In this document: in pieces, positions 38,348 to 46,909 of the stretch
Layout of the letters: each line of letters opens with the position of its first letter
Position numbering within the stretch: position 1 is the stretch's first letter
From: CAZSLI01 sp964607705
GTDB taxonomy: Bacteria > Actinomycetota > Coriobacteriia > Anaerosomatales > PHET01
Length of the DNA: 52,381 nucleotides
Reading direction: 5' to 3'
NCBI GenBank assembly: GCA_964607705.1
Contig: CAZSLI010000017.1
Location: forward strand, 1 to 52,381
Notes under the pieces: model-generated
What the model saw: the letters and a program-made list of their open reading frames with translations, nothing else
The model's database searches: none
Told to the model about the DNA's origin: nothing
Translations under genes and position numbers: made by a program

Positions 38348-41143
38348 ATGACTGATCCGCGCCGTGCTATCCCAGGGTCCCCCGAAGACCTCGGGTCGAA
38401 GTCTGACCGCGAGTCTGAGGCCGCGCGTCCCGAAGATGAAACCGCCCAGTTCGGCATCGGTCTCTCCTACGCGCTCGAGGCCGCTCACGTGGGCGTATGG
38501 GATCTCGATCTCGTAGGCCACACCGCGTTCCGCTCCCTCGAACACGACCGGATCTTCGGCTACGACGAACTGCTTCCCGAATGGACGTACGAGTCTTTCA
38601 TCTCCCACGTCGTCCCAGAGGACCGCGACCGCGTCGACGCCGCCTTCAGGCACGCGATCGATGCTCATGAGAAGTGGGATTTCGAGTGTCGGATCAGGCG
38701 CTGCGACGGCGAGATCCGATGGATCCATGCGGCTGGACAACATGTCCCGGACGGCGGTGCCTCGCGGATGGCGGGGATCGTCCAGGACATCACCGAGAGC
38801 AAGCGGATCGCGCACGAGGCGCGCATGCTCGAGGCCGGCCGCAACCAGCGGCTGACCTTGCTCAAGGATCTTGCCGACTTCGCTGCCTCTTCGCTCGAAA
38901 CCCAAGTGGTCGCCCAGCGTTGCACGAGCCTCCTCGGCGAGCGACTGGACGCCCAAGTCGTGCTCTATATGGTCGACGAGAGCGGGCGAGAGCTCTCCCT
39001 GGTCGCATCTCACGGTTTTACCGAGCAGCAGCTGGCCGAGTACTTCGGCCCGATAGCCATCGACGGCTCCCGAAAGAGCGCCGAGGTGTTCCGGGCCAAC
39101 CAGCCGGCCTTCGTCCTGGACTCTTTGTCGGATGATTCGCTGAGCGAGGCGGCCAGGAACTTCAACAAGCAACTCGGCGTGAGGTCGGCGGCTTCATTGC
39201 CGCTTGTCGCCGGTGGCATCGAGGTCGGCGTGCTGTCTCTCGTTTGGCCGCAGCCCCAGACGACGGACATCTTCAACCAGCCCTTCCTGGAGTCGATCGC
39301 CTCCGAGGTCGCCGCAGCGCTCAACAACGCAGCGCTCTTTGACCGCGAGCGAACGGCTCACAGCCAGGCAACGCGCGAGCTCAATCGCACTCAGCTGTTG
39401 CTCCAGACATCTGCGGAACTAGCGAGGGCCGACAGCGTTGACGACGTACTCTCGCGGCTCGCGCAGCTCGTGTTGGAGGCGACCGGCATCGAGCGGGCGT
39501 TCGTCAACCTGGTCGATACACACGCCGAGGAACTGATCGTCAAGATCGCGACAAGTGGCGTCGTGGCACCCTCAGTTCCCGCGGTCCCGTTCTCGCGGCT
39601 GACCGAGAGGTCCGCCCGTGCCATTCGAGAAGCGCGCACCGCGATCTTGGACTTCGACCAGGCCGACGTGTCTGCTGAGGATCGGCGCCTTGCGGAGTTG
39701 AACCATTGCCGAGTAGCGCTCTTCGTCCCGCTCCTCTATCACGGCGAAGTGATTGCGCACATCACCGTTGACGAGCGCGGTCATCGGCACAATTTCACGG
39801 CCGCCGAGATCGACCTCGTTGAAGGCATCGCGTCCCAGGCCGCCATAGCCCTGGCGGGTGCGACGCTCCTTGAGCGCGAGCACGAGCGGGCCCGGCTTTC
39901 CTTGGCCCTGGCGGACCTCGATGTCGCGGTGCACTCCTCGCTCAGTTCCGACGAAGTGCTTATCCACGCAGCGCGTTCGACCGCTGCCACGTTGGACTCG
40001 AGCGGCGCCATCGTCTTCCGACTGGATCACGACGAGTGGCTCGTTCGGAGGGACCACGACTTCAAGAATCCTCGCGAGACGAGACGCGTCCATCGTGACG
40101 AGGCGCCATTCGACAGCCTGCTACGCGCCGCGCGCGAACCTTTCGTACTCGATGATCCCGAGCAGGACTTCCGATTCGCGGCGTTCACGGAGATGCTCGG
40201 CGACAGCCGCCCGCATACGGTGCTCGGCATTCCCTTCCCGGCCCGCGGCGAGGTGATCGGCTTCCTAGCCATCACGTTCGACGCTCCGAGGACACTCACT
40301 GCCGAGGAGCAGGTGTTCGCTGCCGGGTTGGGCCGGTCGGTGTCGCTCGCGCTGGAGAACGCGCGCCTGTACGAGTCCGAGCGGGCCATTGCGCACACGC
40401 TCCAGGAGACGCTCATCGTCTTGCCGACTCACGTCCCGGGCATCGCATTCTCGGCGGCTTATGAGACGGCCACGTACGAGAGCGGGCGCGTTGGCGGCGA
40501 CTTCATCGACCTGTTCCATCTGCACGGGAACTGCGTGGGCATCGCCATCGGCGACGTCGCCGGCAAGGGCATCGATGCGGCCGTCGTCACATCGATGATC
40601 CGCAACACGGTCCGGGCTCACGCTCTCGACGGGCTGAGCGGCCCGAACGTGGCCGCCAAGACCAACCGAGTGGCGCTGCGCTTCACGGACGACGACTCGT
40701 TCGTGACCATGTTCTTCGGGATGCTCGATACGAAGACGGGGGCACTCAAATACGTCTCCGCCGGTCATCCACCGGTTCTGGTGCTGGCTCCCGACCGCTC
40801 GATCGAGGAGCTCGCCACGGGAGATCCGGTGCTGGGTGCGGTTGACGAGGTGGACTTCAGTGAGTGCCACCACTCGCTCGAGCCGGGCTCCAAGCTCATC
40901 TTGTACACGGACGGTGTCACCGAGGCGCGGCATGGCCAGCACGGCGGGTTCTTGGAGCTGTCGGGTCTGCGCGAACTTGTGGCGCGCCATGCGGAGGACG
41001 ACACCTCGCGACTCGCCGACGCGCTCCTGGCTGAGGTGATCGATTTCAGCGAGGGCGTACTTCGCGACGATGCCGCCGTGATAGTCGTGGAGCCGTCGTC
41101 GCTTAGGGCAGAGGCACCGGATCATCCCCAACTGGACTTCTGA
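38348..41143 (+). CDS. PAS-GAF-GAF-GAF-PP2C serine phosphatase (RsbU/SpoIIE type)
   Basis: 931 residues from ATG 38348, AAGGGGGT upstream. Domains in order: PAS/PAC (about 35-160, ending MAGIVQDITESKRI), three GAF domains (about 165-330, 345-510, 525-675) joined by coiled coils, and a PP2C-type phosphatase (about 690-915). The phosphatase metal motifs are ESGRVGGDFIDLF, GDVAGKGIDAA, SAGHPP, YTDGVTEAR and RDDAAVIVV, all intact. Such proteins dephosphorylate anti-sigma antagonists in partner-switching pathways. No sigma factor or antagonist is nearby, so its target is elsewhere. The sensors suggest redox, light or cyclic-nucleotide input. Confidence 0.93.
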   Translation: MTDPRRAIPGSPEDLGSKSDRESEAARPEDETAQFGIGLSYALEAAHVGVWDLDLVGHTAFRSLEHDRIFGYDELLPEWTYESFISHVVPEDRDRVDAAFRHAIDAHEKWDFECRIRRCDGEIRWIHAAGQHVPDGGASRMAGIVQDITESKRIAHEARMLEAGRNQRLTLLKDLADFAASSLETQVVAQRCTSLLGERLDAQVVLYMVDESGRELSLVASHGFTEQQLAEYFGPIAIDGSRKSAEVFRANQPAFVLDSLSDDSLSEAARNFNKQLGVRSAASLPLVAGGIEVGVLSLVWPQPQTTDIFNQPFLESIASEVAAALNNAALFDRERTAHSQATRELNRTQLLLQTSAELARADSVDDVLSRLAQLVLEATGIERAFVNLVDTHAEELIVKIATSGVVAPSVPAVPFSRLTERSARAIREARTAILDFDQADVSAEDRRLAELNHCRVALFVPLLYHGEVIAHITVDERGHRHNFTAAEIDLVEGIASQAAIALAGATLLEREHERARLSLALADLDVAVHSSLSSDEVLIHAARSTAATLDSSGAIVFRLDHDEWLVRRDHDFKNPRETRRVHRDEAPFDSLLRAAREPFVLDDPEQDFRFAAFTEMLGDSRPHTVLGIPFPARGEVIGFLAITFDAPRTLTAEEQVFAAGLGRSVSLALENARLYESERAIAHTLQETLIVLPTHVPGIAFSAAYETATYESGRVGGDFIDLFHLHGNCVGIAIGDVAGKGIDAAVVTSMIRNTVRAHALDGLSGPNVAAKTNRVALRFTDDDSFVTMFFGMLDTKTGALKYVSAGHPPVLVLAPDRSIEELATGDPVLGAVDEVDFSECHHSLEPGSKLILYTDGVTEARHGQHGGFLELSGLRELVARHAEDDTSRLADALLAEVIDFSEGVLRDDAAVIVVEPSSLRAEAPDHPQLDF

Positions 41144-41177
41144 GACCCCTCTTTCGAGCAACAGCAAGATTTCTCGG

Positions 41178-41234
41178 GGAAACTGTTTGACATTTCGGTT
41201 TCCGGGTAGGAAACTGCACTGAGAACCAGTTTCC
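41178..41234. promoter_or_regulatory. TetR operator and promoter of the 41260 regulator
   Basis: GGAAACT (41209-41215), 12 bases, AGTTTCC (41228-41234) is an inverted repeat whose arms extend to GGAAACTG/CAGTTTCC. A partial second site, GGAAACTG at 41178-41185 with GTTTCC at 41198-41203, lies over a -35-like TTGACA (41187-41192). The 26-base GGAAACT-N12-AGTTTCC pattern recurs exactly at 41855-41880. Confidence 0.75.
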
Positions 41235-41259
41235 ACCGCCATCGACCAAGGACGTGCAC

Positions 41260-41796
41260 GTGGGCCAGAAGGAACAGATCGCCGAGACGTTCGAGCGGCA
41301 CGCCGCGAGCGTGGGATACGTGCGCGCGACACTCGACGATGTCGCCCGCGAGCTGCACATCAGCAAGAAGACGATCTACGTTCACTTCGACGGCAAGCGC
41401 GAGATCTACGAGTACATCGTGGCGCGGCAGGCGAAGCAGGAACAGCTGCGGATGAAGGCCGCGCTCGCCGGGCTGCCGAGCAACCGGGAGAAGGTGGAGG
41501 CGTTGACGAGATTCGTGGTCGCCTCGGGACGTTCGCACATCGAGGAGACGACCGAGGAAGAGTGGACGCAGGAGTACGAGGTCGCCGCCGATGCGTTCAG
41601 GAAGGCGCACGGCGACCTCATGCGCGAGTGGGTTGCCGAAGGAATGGCAAGTGGGGAGTTCCCCGAGGGCGACGCTGCGCTCGTGGAGAAGATGGTCGCC
41701 GCCATGGTGCTTGAGTACCTGGTCATCGTGAACGCGACGCCTGCCTACAACCGGGACGACGAGTTGATCGAGCGGATACTCCGCTTCATCGGATAG
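41260..41796 (+). CDS. TetR family transcriptional regulator
   Basis: 178 residues from GTG 41260 (7 bases after AAGGA); GTG 41254 is two codons earlier. The helix-turn-helix is LDDVARELHISKKTIYVHFDGK. The C-terminal domain matches the TetR_C group with an EYEVAADAFRKAHGDLMREWVAEG helix. The shared operator sequence before it and before the following gene pair indicates that it controls itself and the two small membrane proteins that follow. Confidence 0.92.
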   Translation: MGQKEQIAETFERHAASVGYVRATLDDVARELHISKKTIYVHFDGKREIYEYIVARQAKQEQLRMKAALAGLPSNREKVEALTRFVVASGRSHIEETTEEEWTQEYEVAADAFRKAHGDLMREWVAEGMASGEFPEGDAALVEKMVAAMVLEYLVIVNATPAYNRDDELIERILRFIG

Positions 41797-41854
41797 AGCT
41801 GGAACCGCGGGTCGCGAGCCGCGAAGCGGCGGGCGGCCCTTTATCAGGACCTAC

Positions 41855-41880
41855 GGAAACTCCAACGAAATACAGTTTCC
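41855..41880. promoter_or_regulatory. Second TetR operator, upstream of the membrane-protein pair
   Basis: GGAAACT (41855-41861), 12 bases, AGTTTCC (41874-41880), with half-sites and spacing identical to the site before the TetR gene. It lies 24 bases before the ATG at 41904. Confidence 0.78.
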
Positions 41881-41903
41881 ACGACAGTGAAGGAGAAACC
41901 ACC

Positions 41904-42299
41904 ATGAGCACCACATCGACCATCGAGGCCACGACCACCGCCGCCGCCGAGAACGCCACCGCGACCGCCGCCAATGGGGCCGACACGGCAGCCAAGACCG
42001 GCGGCTGGGCCACGCAGACGTTCGGCGAGAAGATCTTTTCTGTGACCGTGTTCGGCCTCGCGACGCTGGCGAGCGCCGCCATGGCCTACTACCTGTTCAC
42101 CGATCCCTCGAAGCTCTCTGAGCTCTACGCTTGGATCCGCTCACTGCCGATCCTCGTGCAGCTCGTCATCTGGCTGCTCTGCCTGCCGTGGATGATCGCC
42201 TTGTGGATCTGGAGCATGCCGTGGGCGTTCGCCCTCAAGTTCGTGCTGGTACTCGGCATCCTCGTGTTCACCGAGTACCTGATGTGGCCCGTCAAGTAG
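41904..42299 (+). CDS. Small three-helix membrane protein
   Basis: 131 residues, ribosome site GAAGGAGA. An Ala/Thr-rich soluble N-terminus (1-45) precedes three hydrophobic segments (about 44-66, 80-96 and 98-124). A run of Trp (VIWLLCLPWMIALWIWSMPW) fills the centre. I recognise no family. Exact sharing of the TetR operator and the next gene's position make it a regulated membrane module of unknown function. Confidence 0.75.
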   Translation: MSTTSTIEATTTAAAENATATAANGADTAAKTGGWATQTFGEKIFSVTVFGLATLASAAMAYYLFTDPSKLSELYAWIRSLPILVQLVIWLLCLPWMIALWIWSMPWAFALKFVLVLGILVFTEYLMWPVK

Positions 42300-42348
42300 C
42301 CCTCGCCGAGGAACCCCGGTCACCCAGACTCCTGAGGAGGAGAGACCC

Positions 42349-42636
42349 ATGAAGATGGCATTCTACGGACTGTTCACGATCGGCTTCATCGCCTGTTCGA
42401 CGATCGGCATCGGAAAGACACTCGAGCGCGCCGGTGGCAGCTGGACCTCGCCGGCGATGCTCGCCGGGATCGTTCTCGGCGTCTGCATACTCGCGCTCGC
42501 CGCCGCCTTCGCCACCGGCTTCCGTCCGGCGCCGCTCAGTACCGACCTCTCGATGCTGATCGCGCTCGGCGTGCTGGTGGCCGCCAAGGTCGGGGTGTCG
42601 CTCGCACAGGTCGCGTTGGTGTCGGCGCGCATCTGA
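42349..42636 (+). CDS. Small three-helix membrane protein
   Basis: 95 residues, ribosome site AGGAGG, 49 bases after the previous gene and probably in the same operon. Three hydrophobic segments (about 4-20, 35-55 and 68-90) with very few charged residues. No family is recognised. It likely forms a pair with the upstream protein under the same TetR. Confidence 0.7.
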   Translation: MKMAFYGLFTIGFIACSTIGIGKTLERAGGSWTSPAMLAGIVLGVCILALAAAFATGFRPAPLSTDLSMLIALGVLVAAKVGVSLAQVALVSARI

Positions 42637-42674
42637 GCGCTGGGATCCCCCGGTCGAAGTTGGAGTCCCAGATG

Positions 42675-42738
42675 CAGAACGGCATAGCATTCTGTCTCTT
42701 CTTCCAGAAGAAGGAACGGTACTTGCTCTCCTTACACT
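42675..42738. promoter_or_regulatory. Palindromes and -10 before a TetR gene
   Basis: CAGAA (42675-42679)/TTCTG (42690-42694) and TTCTTC (42699-42704)/GAAGAA (42707-42712) are inverted repeats sharing a TTCT/AGAA core, followed by TACACT (42733-42738) as a possible -10. They fit autoregulation by the TetR at 42768. Confidence 0.5.
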
Positions 42739-42767
42739 GAACGACCCACGTCCCAGGGAGAGCTGAC

Positions 42768-43331
42768 TTGCCTGCCCGTCCGAACCTCACTCGCAGAACA
42801 GACCTTTTCGACCAAGTGGAGGCGCACGTCCTTCGCGATGGGTTCGAGTCGCTGCGCGTCGGCGCGCTCGCGTCGACTCTCAAGTGCTCTCGTAGCACGA
42901 TCTACAAGCTCGCGCCGAGCAAAGAGGAGCTCATCGCGCTGATCTTCGAGCGCTACTTGCGAGCTGGGACCGAAGCGGCCCAGACCGCTTCCGCAAATGC
43001 CGCCAGCGCCGCCGATGCCTTGGCGGCGTACATCGATGTGATAGACGAGGAACGAGCCCGCGGCTCCGCTCAGTTCTGGCGGGAAGTGGGAGAGAACTCG
43101 ACTACGTACGAGCTGCTTTGTCAGGCTCATGAACGAGGATACCGGCATATTCTGCAGGTAGTGGAGCGAGGAGTTGCACGCGGGGAGCTTCGTCCCGTAG
43201 ACCCATCGATCATCGCGGGCCTCGTCATCGGTCTTCGACCGAAGTCCGGCTTCAATGGGTGGCAGCCGCCCCACGAGCACGCCGAGATGGTGCGCCACTT
43301 GGCCGAGCTTCTCGCAAAGGACGCCGCGTAA
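42768..43331 (+). CDS. TetR family transcriptional regulator
   Basis: 187 residues from TTG 42768 with GGGAGAG upstream; no ATG or GTG is better placed. The helix-turn-helix is LRVGALASTLKCSRSTIYKLAPSK, in which the Cys is unusual. The C-terminal half resembles TetR_C of exporter regulators, but no divergent target gene is next to it, so it may control the preceding membrane pair or a distant gene. Confidence 0.85.
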   Translation: MPARPNLTRRTDLFDQVEAHVLRDGFESLRVGALASTLKCSRSTIYKLAPSKEELIALIFERYLRAGTEAAQTASANAASAADALAAYIDVIDEERARGSAQFWREVGENSTTYELLCQAHERGYRHILQVVERGVARGELRPVDPSIIAGLVIGLRPKSGFNGWQPPHEHAEMVRHLAELLAKDAA

Positions 43332-43350
43332 GGCGATCGTCGCTTTCTGG

Positions 43351-43387
43351 CGACCCCGGCCTCACGGGAGTGTTCGTCGCCGGGTCG
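43351..43387 (+). terminator. Possible hairpin after the TetR gene
   Basis: CGACCCCGGC (43351-43360) pairs with GCCGGGTCG (43379-43387) with a single bulged C and an 18-base loop, 20 bases after the stop. There is no T run. Confidence 0.4.
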
Positions 43388-43473
43388 GCCCTGCCATGCC
43401 GCCAACCGGCGGCGTGATGGTCGGCGCGCGCCGTGGGTAAGTAGGGCGGGAATCCGAACAAGGGAGGACCGTC

Positions 43474-43788
43474 ATGAGCATGTACACATCGGGTGACTGG
43501 CATGTGAAGCCGGGCCAGGAGGATCGGTTCGTTGAGATGTGGCAGCAGTTCGCGAGGAGCACGACCCAAGACCTCACGACGCAGATGCCCGCACACCTGT
43601 TGCGCGACAGCGAGGACCGGAGTCACTTCGTGAGCTTCGGCGAGTGGCCGGATCGGCAGACCATCGATCAATGGCGCGGCAGCGACGTGTTCCAACAGCA
43701 GATCACGCAGTTGAAGTCGCTCACGGACTCGTGGGACATCAAGGCGTTCGACGTCGCAGCCGAATTGCAGCCGGCACAGGTGCGCTAG
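43474..43788 (+). CDS. Antibiotic biosynthesis monooxygenase-like (ABM) protein
   Basis: 104 residues, ribosome site GGGAGGACC. The dimeric alpha/beta-barrel (DABB) fold is suggested by SGDWHVKPGQEDRFVEMWQQFARS, HLLRDSEDRSHFVSFGEWPD and IDQWRGSDVFQQQITQL. ABM-type proteins include quinone-forming and haem-degrading oxygenases without a cofactor, as well as many unknowns. The gene stands alone between terminator-like elements. Confidence 0.8.
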   Translation: MSMYTSGDWHVKPGQEDRFVEMWQQFARSTTQDLTTQMPAHLLRDSEDRSHFVSFGEWPDRQTIDQWRGSDVFQQQITQLKSLTDSWDIKAFDVAAELQPAQVR

Positions 43789-43843
43789 CGCGCGATCGGT
43801 CGCGCTGCATCTCCTGGGCCGTCCATCACGGGCGATGATCGCA

Positions 43844-43882
43844 AGCCGGGCGCGGCCGCCGAGCAGGCGGCCACACCCGGCT
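43844..43882. terminator. Two-part hairpin between convergent genes
   Basis: Outer arms AGCCGGG (43844-43850)/CCCGGCT (43876-43882) and inner arms GGCCGCC (43854-43860)/GGCGGCC (43866-43872) with a GAGCA loop and a 3x3 internal loop. It lies between genes ending at 43788 and 43897, so it can serve both. Confidence 0.7.
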
Positions 43883-43896
43883 CGCGGTCGGTGCTG

Positions 43897-44292
43897 CTAC
43901 ATGGTCGCGATGTTGAGGATGTTGCCTTCGCTGTCCTTGAACCAAGCGCTCTTGGTGCCGTCCATCGTGGCGACGCCGTTCTCGGTCTTGAGGCCGATCT
44001 CGGGGATATCGTAGTCCTCGAGCTTGACGCCCTTGCTGCGCAGATACTCGACGCAGCCGTCGAAGTCAGCGTCGGGAAGCGGGATGCCAAGCGTGGTGTT
44101 CTCAGGAGCGGGCATACCGGGGCGCTCGTAGACCATCAGCATCGAACCTTCGCCGGCCTTGAGCAGGAGCCCGCCGGGGACCGACTGCTCGTCGACGGTG
44201 TAGCCCATCACATCCGTGTAGAACTCCTTCGCGCGGTCGAGTTTCTCGGCGCGCAGAACCGCTCCCACCGGGTACTTCGCGAATCCAGCCAT
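43897..44292 (-). CDS. VOC family protein
   Basis: 131 residues from the ATG at 44292 with GAAGGAGA upstream. The pattern VGAVLRAEKLDRAKEFYTDVMGYTVDE, LLLKAGEGSMLMVYERPGM and AWFKDSEGNILNIATM fits the glyoxalase-like VOC family (PhnB/YraH-like). No full set of metal ligands is seen. It is divergent from the CaCA antiporter gene. Confidence 0.87.
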   Translation of the reverse strand: MAGFAKYPVGAVLRAEKLDRAKEFYTDVMGYTVDEQSVPGGLLLKAGEGSMLMVYERPGMPAPENTTLGIPLPDADFDGCVEYLRSKGVKLEDYDIPEIGLKTENGVATMDGTKSAWFKDSEGNILNIATM

Positions 44293-44372
44293 CGTCGTCT
44301 CCTTCGACGCAGGTACGAGAGGTCAAGTTCGTACCCACCGAGAGCCCTCGCACCGCCGCAGGGCATTTGCGG

Positions 44373-44378
44373 GATACT
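44373..44378 (+). promoter_or_regulatory. -10 box GATACT for a leaderless start
   Basis: GATACT, six bases, then the ATG at 44385. No ribosome site is present. Confidence 0.5.
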
Positions 44379-44384
44379 CGGCTC

Positions 44385-45326
44385 ATGGGTATCTCTGTCT
44401 TGCAGATCGCGATAGGGCTTGTCCTGCTGACCCTGGGCGCCGACCGTCTCGTCCATGGCGCCGCCTCGCTTGCCCTCCGGCTGGGGCTGACGCCGCTGCT
44501 CATCGGCTTGACGATCGTCGCTATGGCCACGGGAAGCCCCGAGCTCTTCATCAGCATGCGATCGGCGCTGGCCGGCGACGGCGGCATCGCGCTCGGCAAC
44601 GTGGTCGGCTCGAACATCGCCAACCTCTGCCTCGTGCTGGGCGCCTCGGCGATCGCGCGCCCGCTTCTGGTGAGGTCGCAGCTCATCCGCAGGGAGATGC
44701 CGCTGCTCATCGCCACCACGGTCCTGCTCGTCGTGCTGCTGCAAGACGGCGCGCTGGGCCGGATCGACGGAGCGATCTTGCTCGTCTGCGCGGTGGCCTA
44801 CACGGTCGGTGCGTACATCAACGCGAAGCGCGAGGTGCGCGATCTCGCCGCCGAGGAGTACGGCGGTGAAGTAGCCCAGCTGCGATCACGCGGGCTCGAA
44901 GCGCTCTACCTAGCCGGTGGATTGGCGGCGCTGCTGGTCGGCGCGGGTCTGCTCACGACCGGAGCGGTGGGGTTGGCGACGGCCTTCGAAGTGAGCCCCG
45001 CCGTGGTGGCGCTCTCCGTGATAGCGGTCGGCACGAGCCTGCCCGAACTGGCGACCTCCGTCTCGGCCGCGCGCCGGGAAGAGCCCGATGTCGCGTTCGG
45101 CAACGTAATCGGCTCGAACATCTTCAACATCCTAGGCGTACTCGGCACCGTGGCGCTCGTCGCCCCCTTCACCGCCGAGGGAGTGCGCGTGTTCGACCTG
45201 GGCGTGCTGCTGGCGGCACCCGTCCTGGTCGCGGGCATGATGTCGCGGGGGTGGCGGCTGTCCCGCTGGGAGGGCGTGGCGCTCATCGCCGTGTACGTCG
45301 GCTACATCGCATCTCTTGCCAGGTGA
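44385..45326 (+). CDS. Calcium/sodium antiporter (CaCA family, YrbG-like)
   Basis: 313 residues from ATG 44385. Ten membrane helices in two inverted halves; each has the alpha-repeat ion site: VAMATGSPELFISM...GNVVGSNIANLCLVLG and IAVGTSLPELATSV...GNVIGSNIFNILGVLG. These are the signature acidic and Asn residues of K+-independent Ca2+/Na+ exchangers of the YrbG type. A hydrophilic loop lies between the halves near 155-180. It lies seven bases from the convergent ABC permease stop. Confidence 0.95.
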   Translation: MGISVLQIAIGLVLLTLGADRLVHGAASLALRLGLTPLLIGLTIVAMATGSPELFISMRSALAGDGGIALGNVVGSNIANLCLVLGASAIARPLLVRSQLIRREMPLLIATTVLLVVLLQDGALGRIDGAILLVCAVAYTVGAYINAKREVRDLAAEEYGGEVAQLRSRGLEALYLAGGLAALLVGAGLLTTGAVGLATAFEVSPAVVALSVIAVGTSLPELATSVSAARREEPDVAFGNVIGSNIFNILGVLGTVALVAPFTAEGVRVFDLGVLLAAPVLVAGMMSRGWRLSRWEGVALIAVYVGYIASLAR

Positions 45327-45332
45327 GGCGGG

Positions 45333-46115
45333 CTACTGCGCGAGGTCTTGGCGCTGCTGCTGCACGATCGTGCCCGCTAGGCCGACCGCGAAGGTAAGCG
45401 CGACGACTGCGTAGCTGCCCACCGGGAGCGTCTCGACTTTCCCGCCAACCGATCCCACGAGAATCGGCACGATCGACCAGGGATACCAGACGGCCCAGCC
45501 GGTCGTTCCGATCAAGTTGCCAGTGAGCAGCATCGCGATCGCGAAGGCGATCGGCGCCATCGAACCCCGACTCCACACGGTCACCCACGCAACAGGCGGT
45601 ACCAGAAGGTACGCGATTCCGGCAGCCAGCAGCGTGTCGGTGAACATGCCGATGATGACGGAGGCCGACAGCCCCGGAAGTCCCAGCGCCACCCCTACAG
45701 CGACAGCCCACGCGAGCATCGCGATCACTGCGGCGAACCACCACAGCGCCGCGACGATGAGCTTGGCCACTGCGAACCAGTGCCGGCCGACAGGCAGGGC
45801 GAACAGGTTCTTGGCCGTCTGCTGCTCGTACTCGCGCCCGAACACGTACGCCACGATGAATGCGAGTATCAGCAGACCGGCCGTGCCCACTATCTGTGTG
45901 AGAAAGCCGGCGAACGACGGCCATGTTGCGGCGAGACCCGAGACATCCGCCTTCGCGCCGAGGAGGCCGAGTTCCGCGGCGCGCGTGGGCTCCTTGACGA
46001 TCCACGTGAGTAGCCCGAGTCCCAGCACGCCGGCCATGAGCGCGGCGAGCGTCCCCCACGGAACCTTCGATCGCCGCAACTTGAGAAATTCGGTTACGAG
46101 CACCTGGGCGAACAT
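45333..46115 (-). CDS. ABC-2 type transporter permease
   Basis: 260 residues; the ATG at 46115 overlaps the ATPase stop (TGATG). Six membrane helices with the EFLKLRRSKVPWGTL start and IVAYVFGREYEQQTAKNLFALPVGR, where a short helix and loop typical of bacitracin/lantibiotic-type ABC-2 permeases is followed by further helices. The substrate is unknown. The ATPase and TetR genes upstream are in the same operon. Confidence 0.88.
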   Translation of the reverse strand: MFAQVLVTEFLKLRRSKVPWGTLAALMAGVLGLGLLTWIVKEPTRAAELGLLGAKADVSGLAATWPSFAGFLTQIVGTAGLLILAFIVAYVFGREYEQQTAKNLFALPVGRHWFAVAKLIVAALWWFAAVIAMLAWAVAVGVALGLPGLSASVIIGMFTDTLLAAGIAYLLVPPVAWVTVWSRGSMAPIAFAIAMLLTGNLIGTTGWAVWYPWSIVPILVGSVGGKVETLPVGSYAVVALTFAVGLAGTIVQQQRQDLAQ

Positions 46116-46909
46116 CACTGACCGCCCCCTTCGGACGTGTCGCCCGTGCGCCACAGGAAGTAGCGCTCCAGGTCGGCCGTCAGCAGCGCCTGCTCGCGCT
46201 CCTCGGCGGTGAACGCCTCGCCCACGTAGTCGCGGGCGCGCGCGGCGAGCTCCTCCCGCGAGCGCTCCTCGATCAGGCGGCCTTCGTGGATGATGCCGAT
46301 ACGATCCGCGAGGTGTGCGACCTCAGCGAGGATGTGGCTGGACATGAAGATGGTGACGCCCGACTCTTCGGCAAGCGAGCGAAGGAGGGATCGCACTTCG
46401 ACGATGCCCGCGGGGTCGAGACCGTTCGCCGGCTCGTCGAGCACGAGCACCTCGGGGGCGTGGAGGAGCGCACGCGCGAGCGACAGTCGCTGCTTGTTGC
46501 CCAGCGACAGCTTGCCGCTTACACGGTCCGCGTAAGCGCCCAAGCCGAGCCGCTCGATCGCCGTCGCCACGGCCACCTTCGGGGCCCCCGTCAGCCGCCT
46601 CTGGATGTCGAGGTTCTCGCGCACGGTGAGGTTCGGGTAGGCCGAAGCGCTCTCGACCAGGAAACCCACGCGCGCGAGCCACCGCTGGTCGCCCTCGCGC
46701 ACCGACTGCCCGAGCACTCGGACTTCGCCGCCACTTGGCCGGATGAGTCCCAGCAGCATGCGGATGGTGGTGGTCTTGCCGGCCCCGTTCCTGCCGAGGA
46801 ACCCGTAGATCTCGCCGCGCCGCACGTCGAGCTCGAGCGCGTCGACCGCGGTGACCTCGGCATAGCGCTTGGTGAGTGCGCGGGTGGCTATGACGGTGTC
46901 TACGCTCAT
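46115..46909 (-). CDS. ABC transporter ATPase (bacitracin/lantibiotic type)
   Basis: 264 residues, overlapping the TetR stop by four bases. Walker A is LGRNGAGKTTT, Walker B LVLDEPANGLD, switch region SSHIL. The signature is LSLGNKQRLSLARAL, with LSLGN instead of LSGGQ, as commonly seen in the CcmA/BcrA subgroup. The protein works with the permease encoded next. The TetR gene heads the operon and may repress it. Confidence 0.93.
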   Translation of the reverse strand: MSVDTVIATRALTKRYAEVTAVDALELDVRRGEIYGFLGRNGAGKTTTIRMLLGLIRPSGGEVRVLGQSVREGDQRWLARVGFLVESASAYPNLTVRENLDIQRRLTGAPKVAVATAIERLGLGAYADRVSGKLSLGNKQRLSLARALLHAPEVLVLDEPANGLDPAGIVEVRSLLRSLAEESGVTIFMSSHILAEVAHLADRIGIIHEGRLIEERSREELAARARDYVGEAFTAEEREQALLTADLERYFLWRTGDTSEGGGQ

